Below, piece after piece: positions 31,353 to 38,709 of a DNA stretch of 38,709 nt. Made by a program: the position numbers and the translations under genes. The DNA lies in contig CAYPHY010000047.1 of assembly GCA_964410625.1 (NCBI GenBank), positions 1 to 38,709 on the forward strand, in the 5' to 3' direction. Source of the DNA: CAYPHY01 sp964410625 (GTDB lineage: Bacteria > Chloroflexota > Anaerolineae > Promineifilales > Promineifilaceae). Within the stretch, counting starts at the first letter, position 1. Each line of letters starts with the position of its first letter. Under the pieces are notes generated by a model that worked only from the letters and a program-made list of their open reading frames with translations, was not told the origin of the DNA and searched no databases.

Positions 31353-31415
31353 AACAACGGATACAGAAAGAAACGGATGGGAAAATACCATCCGTTTGTT
31401 TCCCTATCCGTTGTT
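31353..31415. terminator. 28-bp imperfect hairpin between the BFN gene and dnaB
   Basis: Arms 31353-31380 and 31388-31415 pair over 28 bases with three mismatches (AACAACGGATA outer part, AACGGATGG inner part). The nesting here is regular. It is a probable terminator of the upstream BFN gene or a processing site before dnaB. Confidence 0.65.
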
Positions 31416-31501
31416 GTCAGATTGATAAGGACGGGGCAGCCGGTATAAGCCTCTGATGGCTCTCACAAATTTTGTTCCGAATGCCTCGCCCCTACAAGGT
31501 T

Positions 31502-32011
31502 CTAATTCTCGTCGAAATCGTCAAAGTCTAAGGTATCGAGGAAGTCACTGAAGGCATCCAAATTGCCCACATCCTCTTCAGCCACTTCCGCTTCTTGCAT
31601 ATCAGCTTCCGGCTCAACTCCGGCGATGTCCATCACATCTTCAGTAATGAAAATTGGCACTTTGGCCCGCACCGCAAGCGCAATGGCATCAGACGGCCGA
31701 CAATCCACCTCGCGCGGGTCTTGCTCGCCTTCTACATTAATGAAAAGCCGGGCGTGAAACACACTTTCGTTCAGTTCTTTGATCAACACGTGGGAGACAG
31801 CACCCCCCAGCTCGCCAATTACGTTTTTCAGCAAATCTTGGGTCAGGGGGCGAGCGACTCGCACATCTTGTAATTCAATCGTAATCGCGTCCGCCTCACA
31901 AGGTCCAATCCAAATCGGTAACTGGCGTTCACTATCCACTTCACGCAACAGCACAATTCGGTGCTGCGAAACCAGACTAATGCGGATGCTGTCAATGACG
32001 ACTTCTATCAT
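31502..32011 (-). CDS. bifunctional nuclease family (BFN/DUF151) protein
   Basis: This 169-residue cytosolic protein contains a BFN/DUF151 domain at residues 1-135: RIVLLREVDSERQLPIWIGP, then EADAITIELQ, then VDCRPSDAIALAVRAKVPIF. The C-terminal 35 residues are strongly acidic, ending in DFLDTLDFDDFDEN. Related proteins have been reported as nucleases, but most bacterial members are uncharacterised, so the activity is open. GAAGAGG lies 8 bases before the ATG. It has its own promoter with an adjacent palindrome (32042-32088). Confidence 0.9.
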   Translation of the reverse strand: MIEVVIDSIRISLVSQHRIVLLREVDSERQLPIWIGPCEADAITIELQDVRVARPLTQDLLKNVIGELGGAVSHVLIKELNESVFHARLFINVEGEQDPREVDCRPSDAIALAVRAKVPIFITEDVMDIAGVEPEADMQEAEVAEEDVGNLDAFSDFLDTLDFDDFDEN

Positions 32012-32041
32012 TCGAAAACCTCTTCACGCTGGGAGCCTCCG

Positions 32042-32088
32042 AGTTAAGTGACTTAACTTATATAGAAAACTCAGAGGCACAATTTCAA
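32042..32088 (-). promoter_or_regulatory. promoter and palindromic operator of the BFN gene
   Basis: On the - strand, TTGAAA (32088-32083), an 18-base spacer and TATATA (32064-32059) form a promoter. The palindrome AGTTAAG-TCA-CTTAACT (32042-32058) directly follows the -10 box, covering the expected transcription start, as an operator would. The rest of 32089-32255 shows another possible -10 box (TGATACAAT) but no gene. Confidence 0.5.
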
Positions 32089-32255
32089 GTCTATAGACTA
32101 TCGCTTATTAGTCTACTGTTGTCTGGTCAGCAGGCCAGTAAAAGCGATTGTATCACAAAAAGTAGTGGGCTTCATACTGAAAAATCGGAATTTGGCCGCT
32201 AATTTGGATAGGGAGGTGAAATATACAAGCAAGTGTAAGGATTAAACAGCAGCAA

Positions 32256-32319
32256 AGGGCACGGATTAACGACGATAAACACAGAGAAAATCTGTGTCGT
32301 CAGTGCCAATCCGTGCCCT
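32256..32319. terminator. composite palindrome downstream of the glycosyltransferase gene
   Basis: AGGGCACGGATT (32256-32267) pairs with AATCCGTGCCCT (32308-32319); inside it GACG pairs with CGTC and ACACAGA (32279-32285) with TCTGTGT (32291-32297). CTTTTT follows on the + strand. It is one of the word-based palindromes and a likely terminator for the gene ending at 32348. Confidence 0.65.
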
Positions 32320-32347
32320 CTTTTTGAAAGAGATGAGGCTTAGAGGG

Positions 32348-33631
32348 TTATGAGTGGATCAAAGCTGCGCGCTTGCCGTCGAATGAAGCGGCCGTTTCTG
32401 GCATTTCCCTCTTTTTCTGCAGCGCCACGCTCTCGATGATGTCGGCCGCCCTGCTAAAACCCCCTGCCTCCACAAATGATTCACTAATTCGTTGGGCATT
32501 GCGACGGATTGTGTCATCCGTCCGTAAGCGTTCTACCGCCTGGCGCAATTCATCGCCGGTGGTGCGGCCGTAGGGCGGCCGTTCGCCTAAGACGACTCCC
32601 GCTCCCTGCGCCGCCACCTGCCGCGCGTTGAGGAGTTGCTCCATCTGCTGGGGGATAACAAGCAGCGGGACACCATAGTACAATCCCTCGTTGATGCTGT
32701 TCATTCCGCCATGGGTGGTAAAGAGGTCAACCTGTTGCAGCAACGCTAACTGCGGCACGGTGTTGCGCACGATAAAGTTGTCGGGGATGCGGCCGAGTGC
32801 GGCCAGGTCGGTCATGCTCCCGGCAGACAGGATAAACTGGGCTTCATGGGTGGCGAAGGTGTCGAAGATGACGCGATAGAACGCCTGGTTGAGGTGGTAG
32901 AGCGTGCCGAAGGAGATATAGATGAGGGGGCGGCCGTTATCCTTGCTCTGCCTCAGTTGTTCCCAGGGAAAAGCCGTGTCCGGCCGTGTGACGGGATTTA
33001 TGGACGGCCCAACAAAGTGGAACGACTCATTGATAAAAGGGGTCTCCGGCTGGAACGCTCGTGATGTATAGACTATATTCTGCTCGCCAATGGCCGGAAA
33101 CATGTCTTTGTGAGGAAAAACATCTTTTCCGTAAATGCGAACCAACTCCCGTCTTTTCCGTAGCAAGTCGGGAACGGCCGGTAAAGCCCTGCGCAGTAGA
33201 TAAAGCACGTCACGCCAATTCATCAACCCTTTCACGTCTTCCTGCACAAACGTACTGATGGAGGAGACCGAAGGCAACCGCAGCAGATGGGCCGCCTGCA
33301 TCCCCCATAGGGTGATGGAATCAAATACCACCACATCCGGCTGTTCGCGCTCCAGTTCGCGCAACAAAAAAGGCAACAGTCGCTTGCTTTCGGCAAAGAG
33401 GAGGCGTGTCACGTTGACCAGATTGCCAACGATATTGGCAAATTCGGCCGATGTCAGATTGGGTTCGGGATACGGCCGAAAGGTCGCGCCTGTGCGTTCG
33501 ATTGGCGGCCGAAATTCCTCGGTGTTGTAATAAAACACCTCATGCCCGCGCTGTACCAGTTCGGTCACAACCGGGAGGGTTGGGTTGACATGTCCATGTC
33601 CCGGAAAATTGAGGAGGACGAGCTTTGCCAT
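32348..33631 (-). CDS. family-1 glycosyltransferase (MGT/UGT-like)
   Basis: This 427-residue GT-B enzyme transfers a sugar from an NDP-sugar to a small hydrophobic acceptor. The N-terminus LVLLNFPGHGHVNPTLPV is the acceptor-side motif of macrolide-type glycosyltransferases. The donor-binding signature in the C-terminal half is TTHGGMNSINEGLYYGVP followed by IPQQMEQLLNARQV. ATG 33631 is chosen because the motif starts at once; the in-frame extension upstream looks non-coding. A palindrome, AATTTAGAT/ATCTAAATT, lies 23 bases upstream. The acceptor is unknown; a carotenoid or lipid is possible but unproven. Confidence 0.9.
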   Translation of the reverse strand: MAKLVLLNFPGHGHVNPTLPVVTELVQRGHEVFYYNTEEFRPPIERTGATFRPYPEPNLTSAEFANIVGNLVNVTRLLFAESKRLLPFLLRELEREQPDVVVFDSITLWGMQAAHLLRLPSVSSISTFVQEDVKGLMNWRDVLYLLRRALPAVPDLLRKRRELVRIYGKDVFPHKDMFPAIGEQNIVYTSRAFQPETPFINESFHFVGPSINPVTRPDTAFPWEQLRQSKDNGRPLIYISFGTLYHLNQAFYRVIFDTFATHEAQFILSAGSMTDLAALGRIPDNFIVRNTVPQLALLQQVDLFTTHGGMNSINEGLYYGVPLLVIPQQMEQLLNARQVAAQGAGVVLGERPPYGRTTGDELRQAVERLRTDDTIRRNAQRISESFVEAGGFSRAADIIESVALQKKREMPETAASFDGKRAALIHS

Positions 33632-33653
33632 ATATTCACCACAGCAAATCAAT

Positions 33654-33673
33654 AATTTAGATAAATCTAAATT
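33654..33673. promoter_or_regulatory. 20-bp palindrome, likely operator of the glycosyltransferase gene
   Basis: AATTTAGAT (33654-33662) and ATCTAAATT (33665-33673) form a perfect dyad with a 2-base centre. It is AT-rich and unlike the GC-rich terminator hairpins, which favours a binding site for a dimeric regulator. No regulator gene is nearby. Confidence 0.5.
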
Positions 33674-33711
33674 TTAATCGGCGAATAGTGATTTGTCAAT
33701 AAGTTGGGCGA

Positions 33712-33730
33712 AACAATCCGCAGGATTGTT
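33712..33730 (-). terminator. terminator hairpin after the AttH-like gene
   Basis: AACAATCC pairs with GGATTGTT around a 3-base loop, one base past the stop codon of the lipocalin-like gene on the - strand. No strong U-run follows. Confidence 0.5.
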
Positions 33731-33731
33731 G

Positions 33732-34913
33732 CTACAGGCGGCCGTCCATTGAACCGGCATAACCGGTCATTTCAATATAACCTTTGGCCGACAGAGGTGT
33801 GTTGCCAATTGAGCCGCTGAAGGAGACGGCCCCTTCCCAATAGGTTGTGGAGATATTGAGTTCTTGATTGGGCATCAGCGGCCGTCCTTCCAACTCCAAA
33901 TCCAACGCCGGAATCACAAGCCACCATCCCGCCGGATACGCTCCCCCACTGGCTTCGCTGCGCCACGTGTCCAAAATCTCCAAGCTCCAATCGCCCAATC
34001 TCAAATCTACGACCTCTCCCTCCGGCGTGATATAGCTGCCGCTGGACATCGGTTCCAACGAGCCATCCTCACGGCGAATCTGGAAGAGCATCAGCGCTCC
34101 ACCATTATCCAGTTGCAGCGAGAACCAATCCCAACCGACCGACCCTGCACTCAGCGCACTGGTGCTATACTCATGGTCCTTCCAGGCCAGCCCATTAACC
34201 GTTAACCGTTGACCATTAACCGTTACACTTCCGGCCGCTTGCTGCTGCACAATCGAGTAATAGTAAGAGGCATTCCCCGCCTCCGGCCCCTTCGGGCTAA
34301 GCCCTTCGTCGCCATGCAAGACCGGCGGCAAGGTTTGGGTCAGCAGCAGGTCAAGCGCCACCTCATCCGTTTGCGCCTGGAGTTGCACTTGCCCCTCGGC
34401 CGTCTCCGCCATCGTCCAATCCTCCAACCAGACGCGATAGGGTTGCGCCTGTGCGCCAGCCAACCCGGCCGCGCCACGACTGAAGCGCTCGGCGACATAG
34501 AACTGCTCATTGGCGATGTCGCTAATGGTGAAGTGCGCCAGGTAGACCTGGTTGGTGCGCCAGTCAGAGGCTTCACCCTCAAGGCTACTTGCTTCCCCCG
34601 GAGGCGTCAGGGCGCGGCGAAAGATGGTGAATTGGAAGCCAAAGGGGCGGCCGTCGGCCGTTTCCAGATGGCCGGTGTAGTACCACCATTCCGTCTGATA
34701 ATCAGGGTGCGGGCCGAGGTCGCGCGGAAATTCGACATCTCCCGGAACTAACGCTCGCGCATACCCTTCATTTTGGCCGGTATCCACCAGCAAGGATTCG
34801 AGCGATGCTTCGAGCGTGGGTTCACTGTTTCCGGCGAGGGACGGCCGAAAGATGAGGAAGACGGCCGTGACCAATAAAAGAAGCAAGATACCAACGGGAA
34901 TGAATCGTTTCAT
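33732..34913 (-). CDS. AttH/CrtC-like lipocalin-domain protein, exported
   Basis: This 393-residue protein has an N-terminal signal/anchor (FIPVGILLLLLVTAVFLIF). The domain of the AttH / carotenoid 1,2-hydratase (CrtC) superfamily follows: DYQTEWWYYTGHL near residue 72, QFTIFRRALTPPG, VYLAHFTISD, LAWKDHEYST and VGWDWFSLQLDNG. In Agrobacterium-type att operons such a protein accompanies an ABC transporter; the order ATPase, permease, AttH-like is the same here. It probably acts outside the membrane on a lipid or other hydrophobic ligand; a catalytic hydratase role is not implied. The segment SVTVNGQRLTVNG is encoded by repeated GTTAACCGTTGACCATTAAC-type words at 34193-34226. Confidence 0.85.
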   Translation of the reverse strand: MKRFIPVGILLLLLVTAVFLIFRPSLAGNSEPTLEASLESLLVDTGQNEGYARALVPGDVEFPRDLGPHPDYQTEWWYYTGHLETADGRPFGFQFTIFRRALTPPGEASSLEGEASDWRTNQVYLAHFTISDIANEQFYVAERFSRGAAGLAGAQAQPYRVWLEDWTMAETAEGQVQLQAQTDEVALDLLLTQTLPPVLHGDEGLSPKGPEAGNASYYYSIVQQQAAGSVTVNGQRLTVNGLAWKDHEYSTSALSAGSVGWDWFSLQLDNGGALMLFQIRREDGSLEPMSSGSYITPEGEVVDLRLGDWSLEILDTWRSEASGGAYPAGWWLVIPALDLELEGRPLMPNQELNISTTYWEGAVSFSGSIGNTPLSAKGYIEMTGYAGSMDGRL

Positions 34914-34922
34914 GATTTTTCG

Positions 34923-34955
34923 AGAAACCGGGTTTTTTGAAAAAACCCGGTTTCT
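34923..34955. repeat. 16-bp perfect hairpin between permease and AttH-like genes
   Basis: AGAAACCGGGTTTTTT (34923-34938) and its exact complement (34940-34955) flank one base. It lies between the permease stop and the AttH-like start, so it is intercistronic. Either strand contains a run of T, so it could terminate or attenuate within the operon. Confidence 0.7.
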
Positions 34956-34963
34956 AAAAGTTG

Positions 34964-37582
34964 CTACTCCTCACGCACGGCCGTTGCAATCTCCATATTA
35001 CTCAAGCGAATAGCGGGATAGATACCGGCCAACAGCGCGGCGATGACGGCCACGGCCAACGCCTGGAGGAAGTAGGCTGGTTCAAGCTGCATATTGAGTG
35101 TCCAGCCAAAGGAGCGGACGTTGATCACGTAGATCAGAATCCAGGCCAGGACATAGCCAACGGGCATGGCCAGCAGCCCGGCCGTCGCGCCCATCAAGCC
35201 GGTCTCCACCAGCGTCAGCAGCCACAACTGTTCGCGGGTCATGCCGGTGGCGCGGAGTGTGCCTAGCTCCCGCGCCCGTTCCAGTTGTAGGCTCATTAAG
35301 GCGCTCAGCACGCCGATGAAGGCGACAATCACTGCCAATAGGCGCAGGGCGGAGGTGATGGCAAAGGTGCGGTCGAAGATTTCCAGCGAGCTGCGGCGTA
35401 GCACTTCATTCGAGCGTATTAACACAGCTTGCCCGTCACGGCCGCTAAAATGTGCCTGTAACGCCGCCACTACTTGCTCACTATCTTGACCAGGGGCGAG
35501 GAAGAGGCCAACGGCCGACACCGACGAATCCCCCCATAACTGCTGATAGAGATCATCATCCAGCAGGATCACGCCCTGATCAGAAGAGTAGTCGTAATCA
35601 ACAGCGAGGACGGGAAAGGTGCGCGGGCCAGCGGCCGTTGGCAGCGTTAGTGGCTCCGGCGGCAAAGAGAGGTTTTCGCGCAGCAACAACGCTTCGGAGA
35701 TAATCACCCCTTCTCCTGCTTCCAGCAGCGGCCAGGGGTCGGCCACACCCTCTTGTATCCAGGCGTAGCGGCGGTTGCCTTGAGATACGTCACCACTGGC
35801 GGCGACAAGCTGCACCGGACGGCCGAACGCCGGGACGTTAAGCTGCACGGTGCGCGAGGTCACCGCCTGTTCCACCCCCGGCCAGGCGGAGGCTTCAGCG
35901 ACGATCTGCGGATCGAGAATGCCCGTCGAACGGCTGGCGCTGACGCTGGGGGGCGAGATAAAGACATCGGCGCGAAGCGTCTGGTCGAGCCATTGGGCGA
36001 CGGTCTGGCGGAAGGAGCCAACCATGATGGAGACACCGACGATCACTGCCACGGCGGTCATCAACGCGGCCACCGCCACCGAAGTGCGACTTAACGAGCG
36101 GGTGATGTCGCGCGGGGCCATGCGGCCGAGAACGCCGAGCAAACGGCCGCTGATCGGCGCGACCAACCACATGAGCACGGCCGTCACCGGTGGCGCGAGT
36201 AAGGCGGTACCGATTAAGATAGTGAACAGTCCGGCAAAGGCAGTGATTAAGCCTCCACGCAGCCAAAGCAGCCCCGCCCCAATGAGCGTTGTGATGATCC
36301 AGGCGGGAAAGAGCCAGGGCAGAAGCTGGCGCACCCGGCTCTCCAGGGTCGAGCGCCGCAGCGTTGTCTGTGGCGTGGTACGCATCGCTTCCAGCGCGGG
36401 GGGTAACGAGGCCAGGACGGCCGCGCCGACACCGATGACCACACCCCGCACCAGCGTCATCGGTGGTATGGTGACGCTTTCAACATTGACGACAAAATAA
36501 AGGTCGTTGATCGTCTGTGTGATCAGTCGCACCGTCCCCCGCCCCAACAGCACGCCTAATCCCAGACCCAACAACGCGCCGATCAGGCTGAGGGCAATGG
36601 ATTCACCGAGGATGAGCCGAAACAGTTGGCTGCCGGTCACGCCAAGCGAACGTAGAGTACCAAATAGCGGCCGCCGCTGCACGACGCTAAAGGTGACGGT
36701 GTTGTAGATCAGGAACATGCCGACGACGAGGGCGAGCAGGCTGAGTGCGGTCAGGTTTAGCTCAAACGCGGCCGTCATCTGTTGCACCGCGTTCTGGCGG
36801 GCGGCGGCCGTTTCCAGCGCCACACCCTCCGGCAAAATCGCTTGCAGTGGTGCAAGCACGTCCTCATCCTCGGCGATCAGGTCAATGTGGCTGAGACGGC
36901 CGCGCAGGTCGAGCATCTCTTGTGCCGAGGCGATGTCGGTGAAGATGATGTCATCCAGGGCGCGACGGGTGACATCATCGGCCGGGTTGAGCAGACCAAC
37001 CAGGCGTGCTTCAACCGAGCGACCGGCTATGTCCAGCGTAAGTTGATCGCCCAGTTCCAGCCCGTAACGTTCGGCCGCATCCTGCGAAAGGACTACCGCG
37101 TTTGGTTGGGTGAGAATAGCGGTCAGACCTTCGGTATCGAACGCACCGGCTTCGGCCGCGTTGCTGTTCCCCTGTCCTGGCGTGTCAAAGTAGTCGCGGA
37201 AGGGGGGTTCGGCGAAGGGGTCAATACCGATCAGGCGCAACGGCCGCTCGCCCAACCCTTCGGAGGAGATATACCCTTCTACCACCGGCGCGGCAGGCGA
37301 GAAGCCTATCCCCTGGCGCACCTGCCGGTAAATCGCTTCCTCAATCCCCGTCGGTCCGCCGACAATGCGATGGGTCGCCTTGCCCGTCACGGCATCCGTC
37401 GAAAGCGAGAAAGCACGGCGGGCGGAGCCATTCGCCAGATCAATCGAAATCATCATCGCCACGCCAATCGCCACGCCGATGATCAGCAAGATATATTGGA
37501 ACGGCCGCCGCCGGATGCGCCGCCACGCCAGCCGCCAGAGGGGTCGGTTGGTGATGGTGGATGGGGATGGTTGAGACTTCAT
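34964..37582 (-). CDS. ABC transporter permease, double FtsX/MacB type
   Basis: This 872-residue inner-membrane protein has about ten hydrophobic helices: one near the N-terminus (YILLIIGVAIGVAMMISI), a periplasmic domain of about 200 residues, three helices (from LTALSLLALVVGMFLIYNTV), a central pair, a second periplasmic domain, and three final helices (ending ALAVAVIAALLAGIYPA). This is two FtsX modules fused, as in LolC/E- and AttG-type exporters that move lipids or lipoproteins rather than import solutes. The ATPase gene lies 89 bases upstream on the same strand and the AttH-like gene downstream. Confidence 0.92.
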   Translation of the reverse strand: MKSQPSPSTITNRPLWRLAWRRIRRRPFQYILLIIGVAIGVAMMISIDLANGSARRAFSLSTDAVTGKATHRIVGGPTGIEEAIYRQVRQGIGFSPAAPVVEGYISSEGLGERPLRLIGIDPFAEPPFRDYFDTPGQGNSNAAEAGAFDTEGLTAILTQPNAVVLSQDAAERYGLELGDQLTLDIAGRSVEARLVGLLNPADDVTRRALDDIIFTDIASAQEMLDLRGRLSHIDLIAEDEDVLAPLQAILPEGVALETAAARQNAVQQMTAAFELNLTALSLLALVVGMFLIYNTVTFSVVQRRPLFGTLRSLGVTGSQLFRLILGESIALSLIGALLGLGLGVLLGRGTVRLITQTINDLYFVVNVESVTIPPMTLVRGVVIGVGAAVLASLPPALEAMRTTPQTTLRRSTLESRVRQLLPWLFPAWIITTLIGAGLLWLRGGLITAFAGLFTILIGTALLAPPVTAVLMWLVAPISGRLLGVLGRMAPRDITRSLSRTSVAVAALMTAVAVIVGVSIMVGSFRQTVAQWLDQTLRADVFISPPSVSASRSTGILDPQIVAEASAWPGVEQAVTSRTVQLNVPAFGRPVQLVAASGDVSQGNRRYAWIQEGVADPWPLLEAGEGVIISEALLLRENLSLPPEPLTLPTAAGPRTFPVLAVDYDYSSDQGVILLDDDLYQQLWGDSSVSAVGLFLAPGQDSEQVVAALQAHFSGRDGQAVLIRSNEVLRRSSLEIFDRTFAITSALRLLAVIVAFIGVLSALMSLQLERARELGTLRATGMTREQLWLLTLVETGLMGATAGLLAMPVGYVLAWILIYVINVRSFGWTLNMQLEPAYFLQALAVAVIAALLAGIYPAIRLSNMEIATAVREE

Positions 37583-37633
37583 GATAGCGGTATATTGGTG
37601 TATTAGTATATTGGTATAGTTGGGACAAGCCTG

Positions 37634-37668
37634 AAAATCCGCGCTACATCCGCGTCATCCGCGTAACC
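37634..37668. repeat. AAAATCCGCG...CGCGTAACC dispersed element, short copy
   Basis: This 35-base element between the ATPase and permease genes has the same ends as the elements at 10358-10417 and 38594-38651, with CATCCGCGTCATCC in the middle. Upstream at 37588-37618 are TATATTGGTGTATTAGTATA-type words. Confidence 0.7.
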
Positions 37669-37671
37669 CTT

Positions 37672-38433
37672 TTACCTTTCCACCAACTGCCCATCATGCA
37701 ACTCCAACACCCGGTCGGCATAGGGGGTGATGTCGGGGTTGTGGGTCGCCATCAGCAAGGTCTTGCCCGCGCTGCGGGTCAGATCAAGCAGCAGATCAAG
37801 CACGCGCTGGCCTGTTTCCTCGTCCAGGTTGCCGGTTGGCTCATCGGCGAGGACGAGCATCGGATCATGTACCAGAGCGCGAGCAATCGCTACCCGCTGC
37901 TGCTCCCCACCGGAAAGGCGGTCGGGAAACGTATCACGCCGGTCAGCGAGTCCAACCCGTTCCAGTAAGTGCAGCGCATCCGCTTCCACATCGCGCCAGT
38001 TGCGCCCGGCCAACTCTTGCGGCAAGGTGACGTTTTCGAGAACGGTCAGGGTCGGAATGAGGTTGAAGAATTGAAAGACAAAGCCGATGTGGTCGCGGCG
38101 AAAGAGGGTGCGGTCGCGTTCGCTCAACTGGGTCACGGCCGTCCCTTGAATGACCACATCCCCCGCCGTTGGCCGATCAATCCCGCTAATCAAGTTGAGC
38201 AGTGTGCTTTTTCCGCTTCCGCTGCGGCCGAGCAACACCACAAACTCCCCTTCGCGGAAGTCATAGCTGACGCGGTTGAGGACATACCGTTCACGGCCGC
38301 CTTCCACAAAACGCTTGCTAAGGTCACGTAAGCCCACCACCGGCTCAAAGCTGCTTATTTGCCCGTCAGCATGATCAGGGAGGTCTTCTCGCCGATCCAC
38401 TGGTTCTATCTTCTGTTTAATCATCATCGTCAT
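37672..38433 (-). CDS. ABC transporter ATP-binding protein, LolD/MacB type
   Basis: This protein of about 253 residues energises the adjacent permease. Walker A is LLGRSGSGKSTLL, the signature LSGGEQQRVAIARAL, Walker B LVLADEPTGNLD, and the switch histidine is in MATHNPD. The N-terminal 35 residues before VVGLRDLSKRF are an extension; the start is uncertain between ATG 38433, 38427 and 38424, and the frame stays open to a TTG at 38511. It is the first gene of the operon ATPase-permease-AttH-like protein. Confidence 0.92.
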   Translation of the reverse strand: MTMMIKQKIEPVDRREDLPDHADGQISSFEPVVGLRDLSKRFVEGGRERYVLNRVSYDFREGEFVVLLGRSGSGKSTLLNLISGIDRPTAGDVVIQGTAVTQLSERDRTLFRRDHIGFVFQFFNLIPTLTVLENVTLPQELAGRNWRDVEADALHLLERVGLADRRDTFPDRLSGGEQQRVAIARALVHDPMLVLADEPTGNLDEETGQRVLDLLLDLTRSAGKTLLMATHNPDITPYADRVLELHDGQLVER

Positions 38434-38549
38434 TCGATCAACTGTATACTCATCAACTTCATTCACATCAATTGCGCAAGTTCGGTTAGTGAAAACTATA
38501 ACAAATGCCAACCCCCTATTCCATTAACATTCATATAATGTACTTCCCG

Positions 38550-38709
38550 TGTCATTGCTCATTGTTCATTGTTCATTGTCTCATTGTTCGTATGGTTACG
38601 CGGATGACGCGGATGGGCATTCTGCGAATGCACGCAGATGCCGCGGATTTTTTGATTGTTCATTGTCTCATTGTTCATTGTCTCATTGTTCATTGCCTCA
38701 TTGTTCATT
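38550..38709. repeat. ATTGTTC word repeats enclosing an AAAATCCGCG element
   Basis: CATTGTTCATTGTTCATTGTCTC words occupy 38558-38588 and 38655-38709, quoted here as the units CATTGTT and CATTGTCTC. Between them, 38594-38651 is an inverted copy of the element at 10358-10417 (starts GGTTACGCGG, ends CGCGGATTTT). No gene is visible from 38512 to the end. Confidence 0.75.

Overview
The window reads as a mid-to-high-GC contig from a member of the Chloroflexota, probably an Anaerolineae/Ardenticatenia-like filamentous lineage. This placement is inferred from several traits together: a T-box-controlled type-3 prolyl-tRNA synthetase, a DnaD/DnaI-type helicase-loading set outside the Firmicutes, Thr/Pro-rich lipoproteins, sigma factor/CHAT modules, and heavy use of the palindrome CGGCCG. 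No rRNA, tRNA, CRISPR array, prophage or transposase was recognised. A 100-base run of N at 27247-27346 is flanked by identical 55-base sequences and looks like an unmerged contig overlap.

From 134 to 13770 all main genes are on the + strand. After a RecQ helicase with an extra N-terminal domain come three sigma-factor modules. Module 1 (3385-8241) is a sigma factor, an anti-sigma-like protein without zinc ligands, and a 1076-residue TPR-CHAT putative caspase-like protease. Module 2 (8736-10216) is a sigma factor with a paralogous partner that keeps the His-Cys-Cys zinc motif. Module 3 (11493-12837) is a classical ECF sigma factor with a single-pass membrane anti-sigma candidate. Between modules 1 and 2 a small gene on the - strand (8430-8597) encodes a 55-residue secreted Gly/Cys peptide. 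A polytopic membrane protein and a Thr/Pro-rich lipoprotein complete this half.

From 13910 to the end all genes are on the - strand. They encode a secreted double-fasciclin protein, ProS behind a complete T-box leader, a nucleoside hydrolase, an APH-like kinase with a ribbon-helix-helix protein, RecN, a TPR/zinc-finger membrane protein, NAD kinase and HisS. Next come two small membrane proteins that together make a Cas4-like nuclease, a PfkB-type sugar kinase and a PIN toxin/partner pair. A replication operon follows (DnaB helicase, DnaD-like protein, and a loader with two tandem AAA+ domains), then a BFN/DUF151 protein and a family-1 glycosyltransferase. The last genes are an ABC ATPase, a FtsX-type permease and an AttH/CrtC-like lipocalin protein.

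Intergenic DNA is filled with long imperfect inverted repeats built from a small set of short words, such as CGCGGAT, CGCAGATT, CACGAATT, ACACAGA and ATTGTTC. The words often recur in permuted order in the two arms. One such element lies in frame inside recN, and another supplies the last codons of hisS. The most promising lead is the CHAT protease/sigma/anti-sigma operon, which resembles in layout the protease-controlled sigma switch attached to type III-E CRISPR systems, but here without any CRISPR component.
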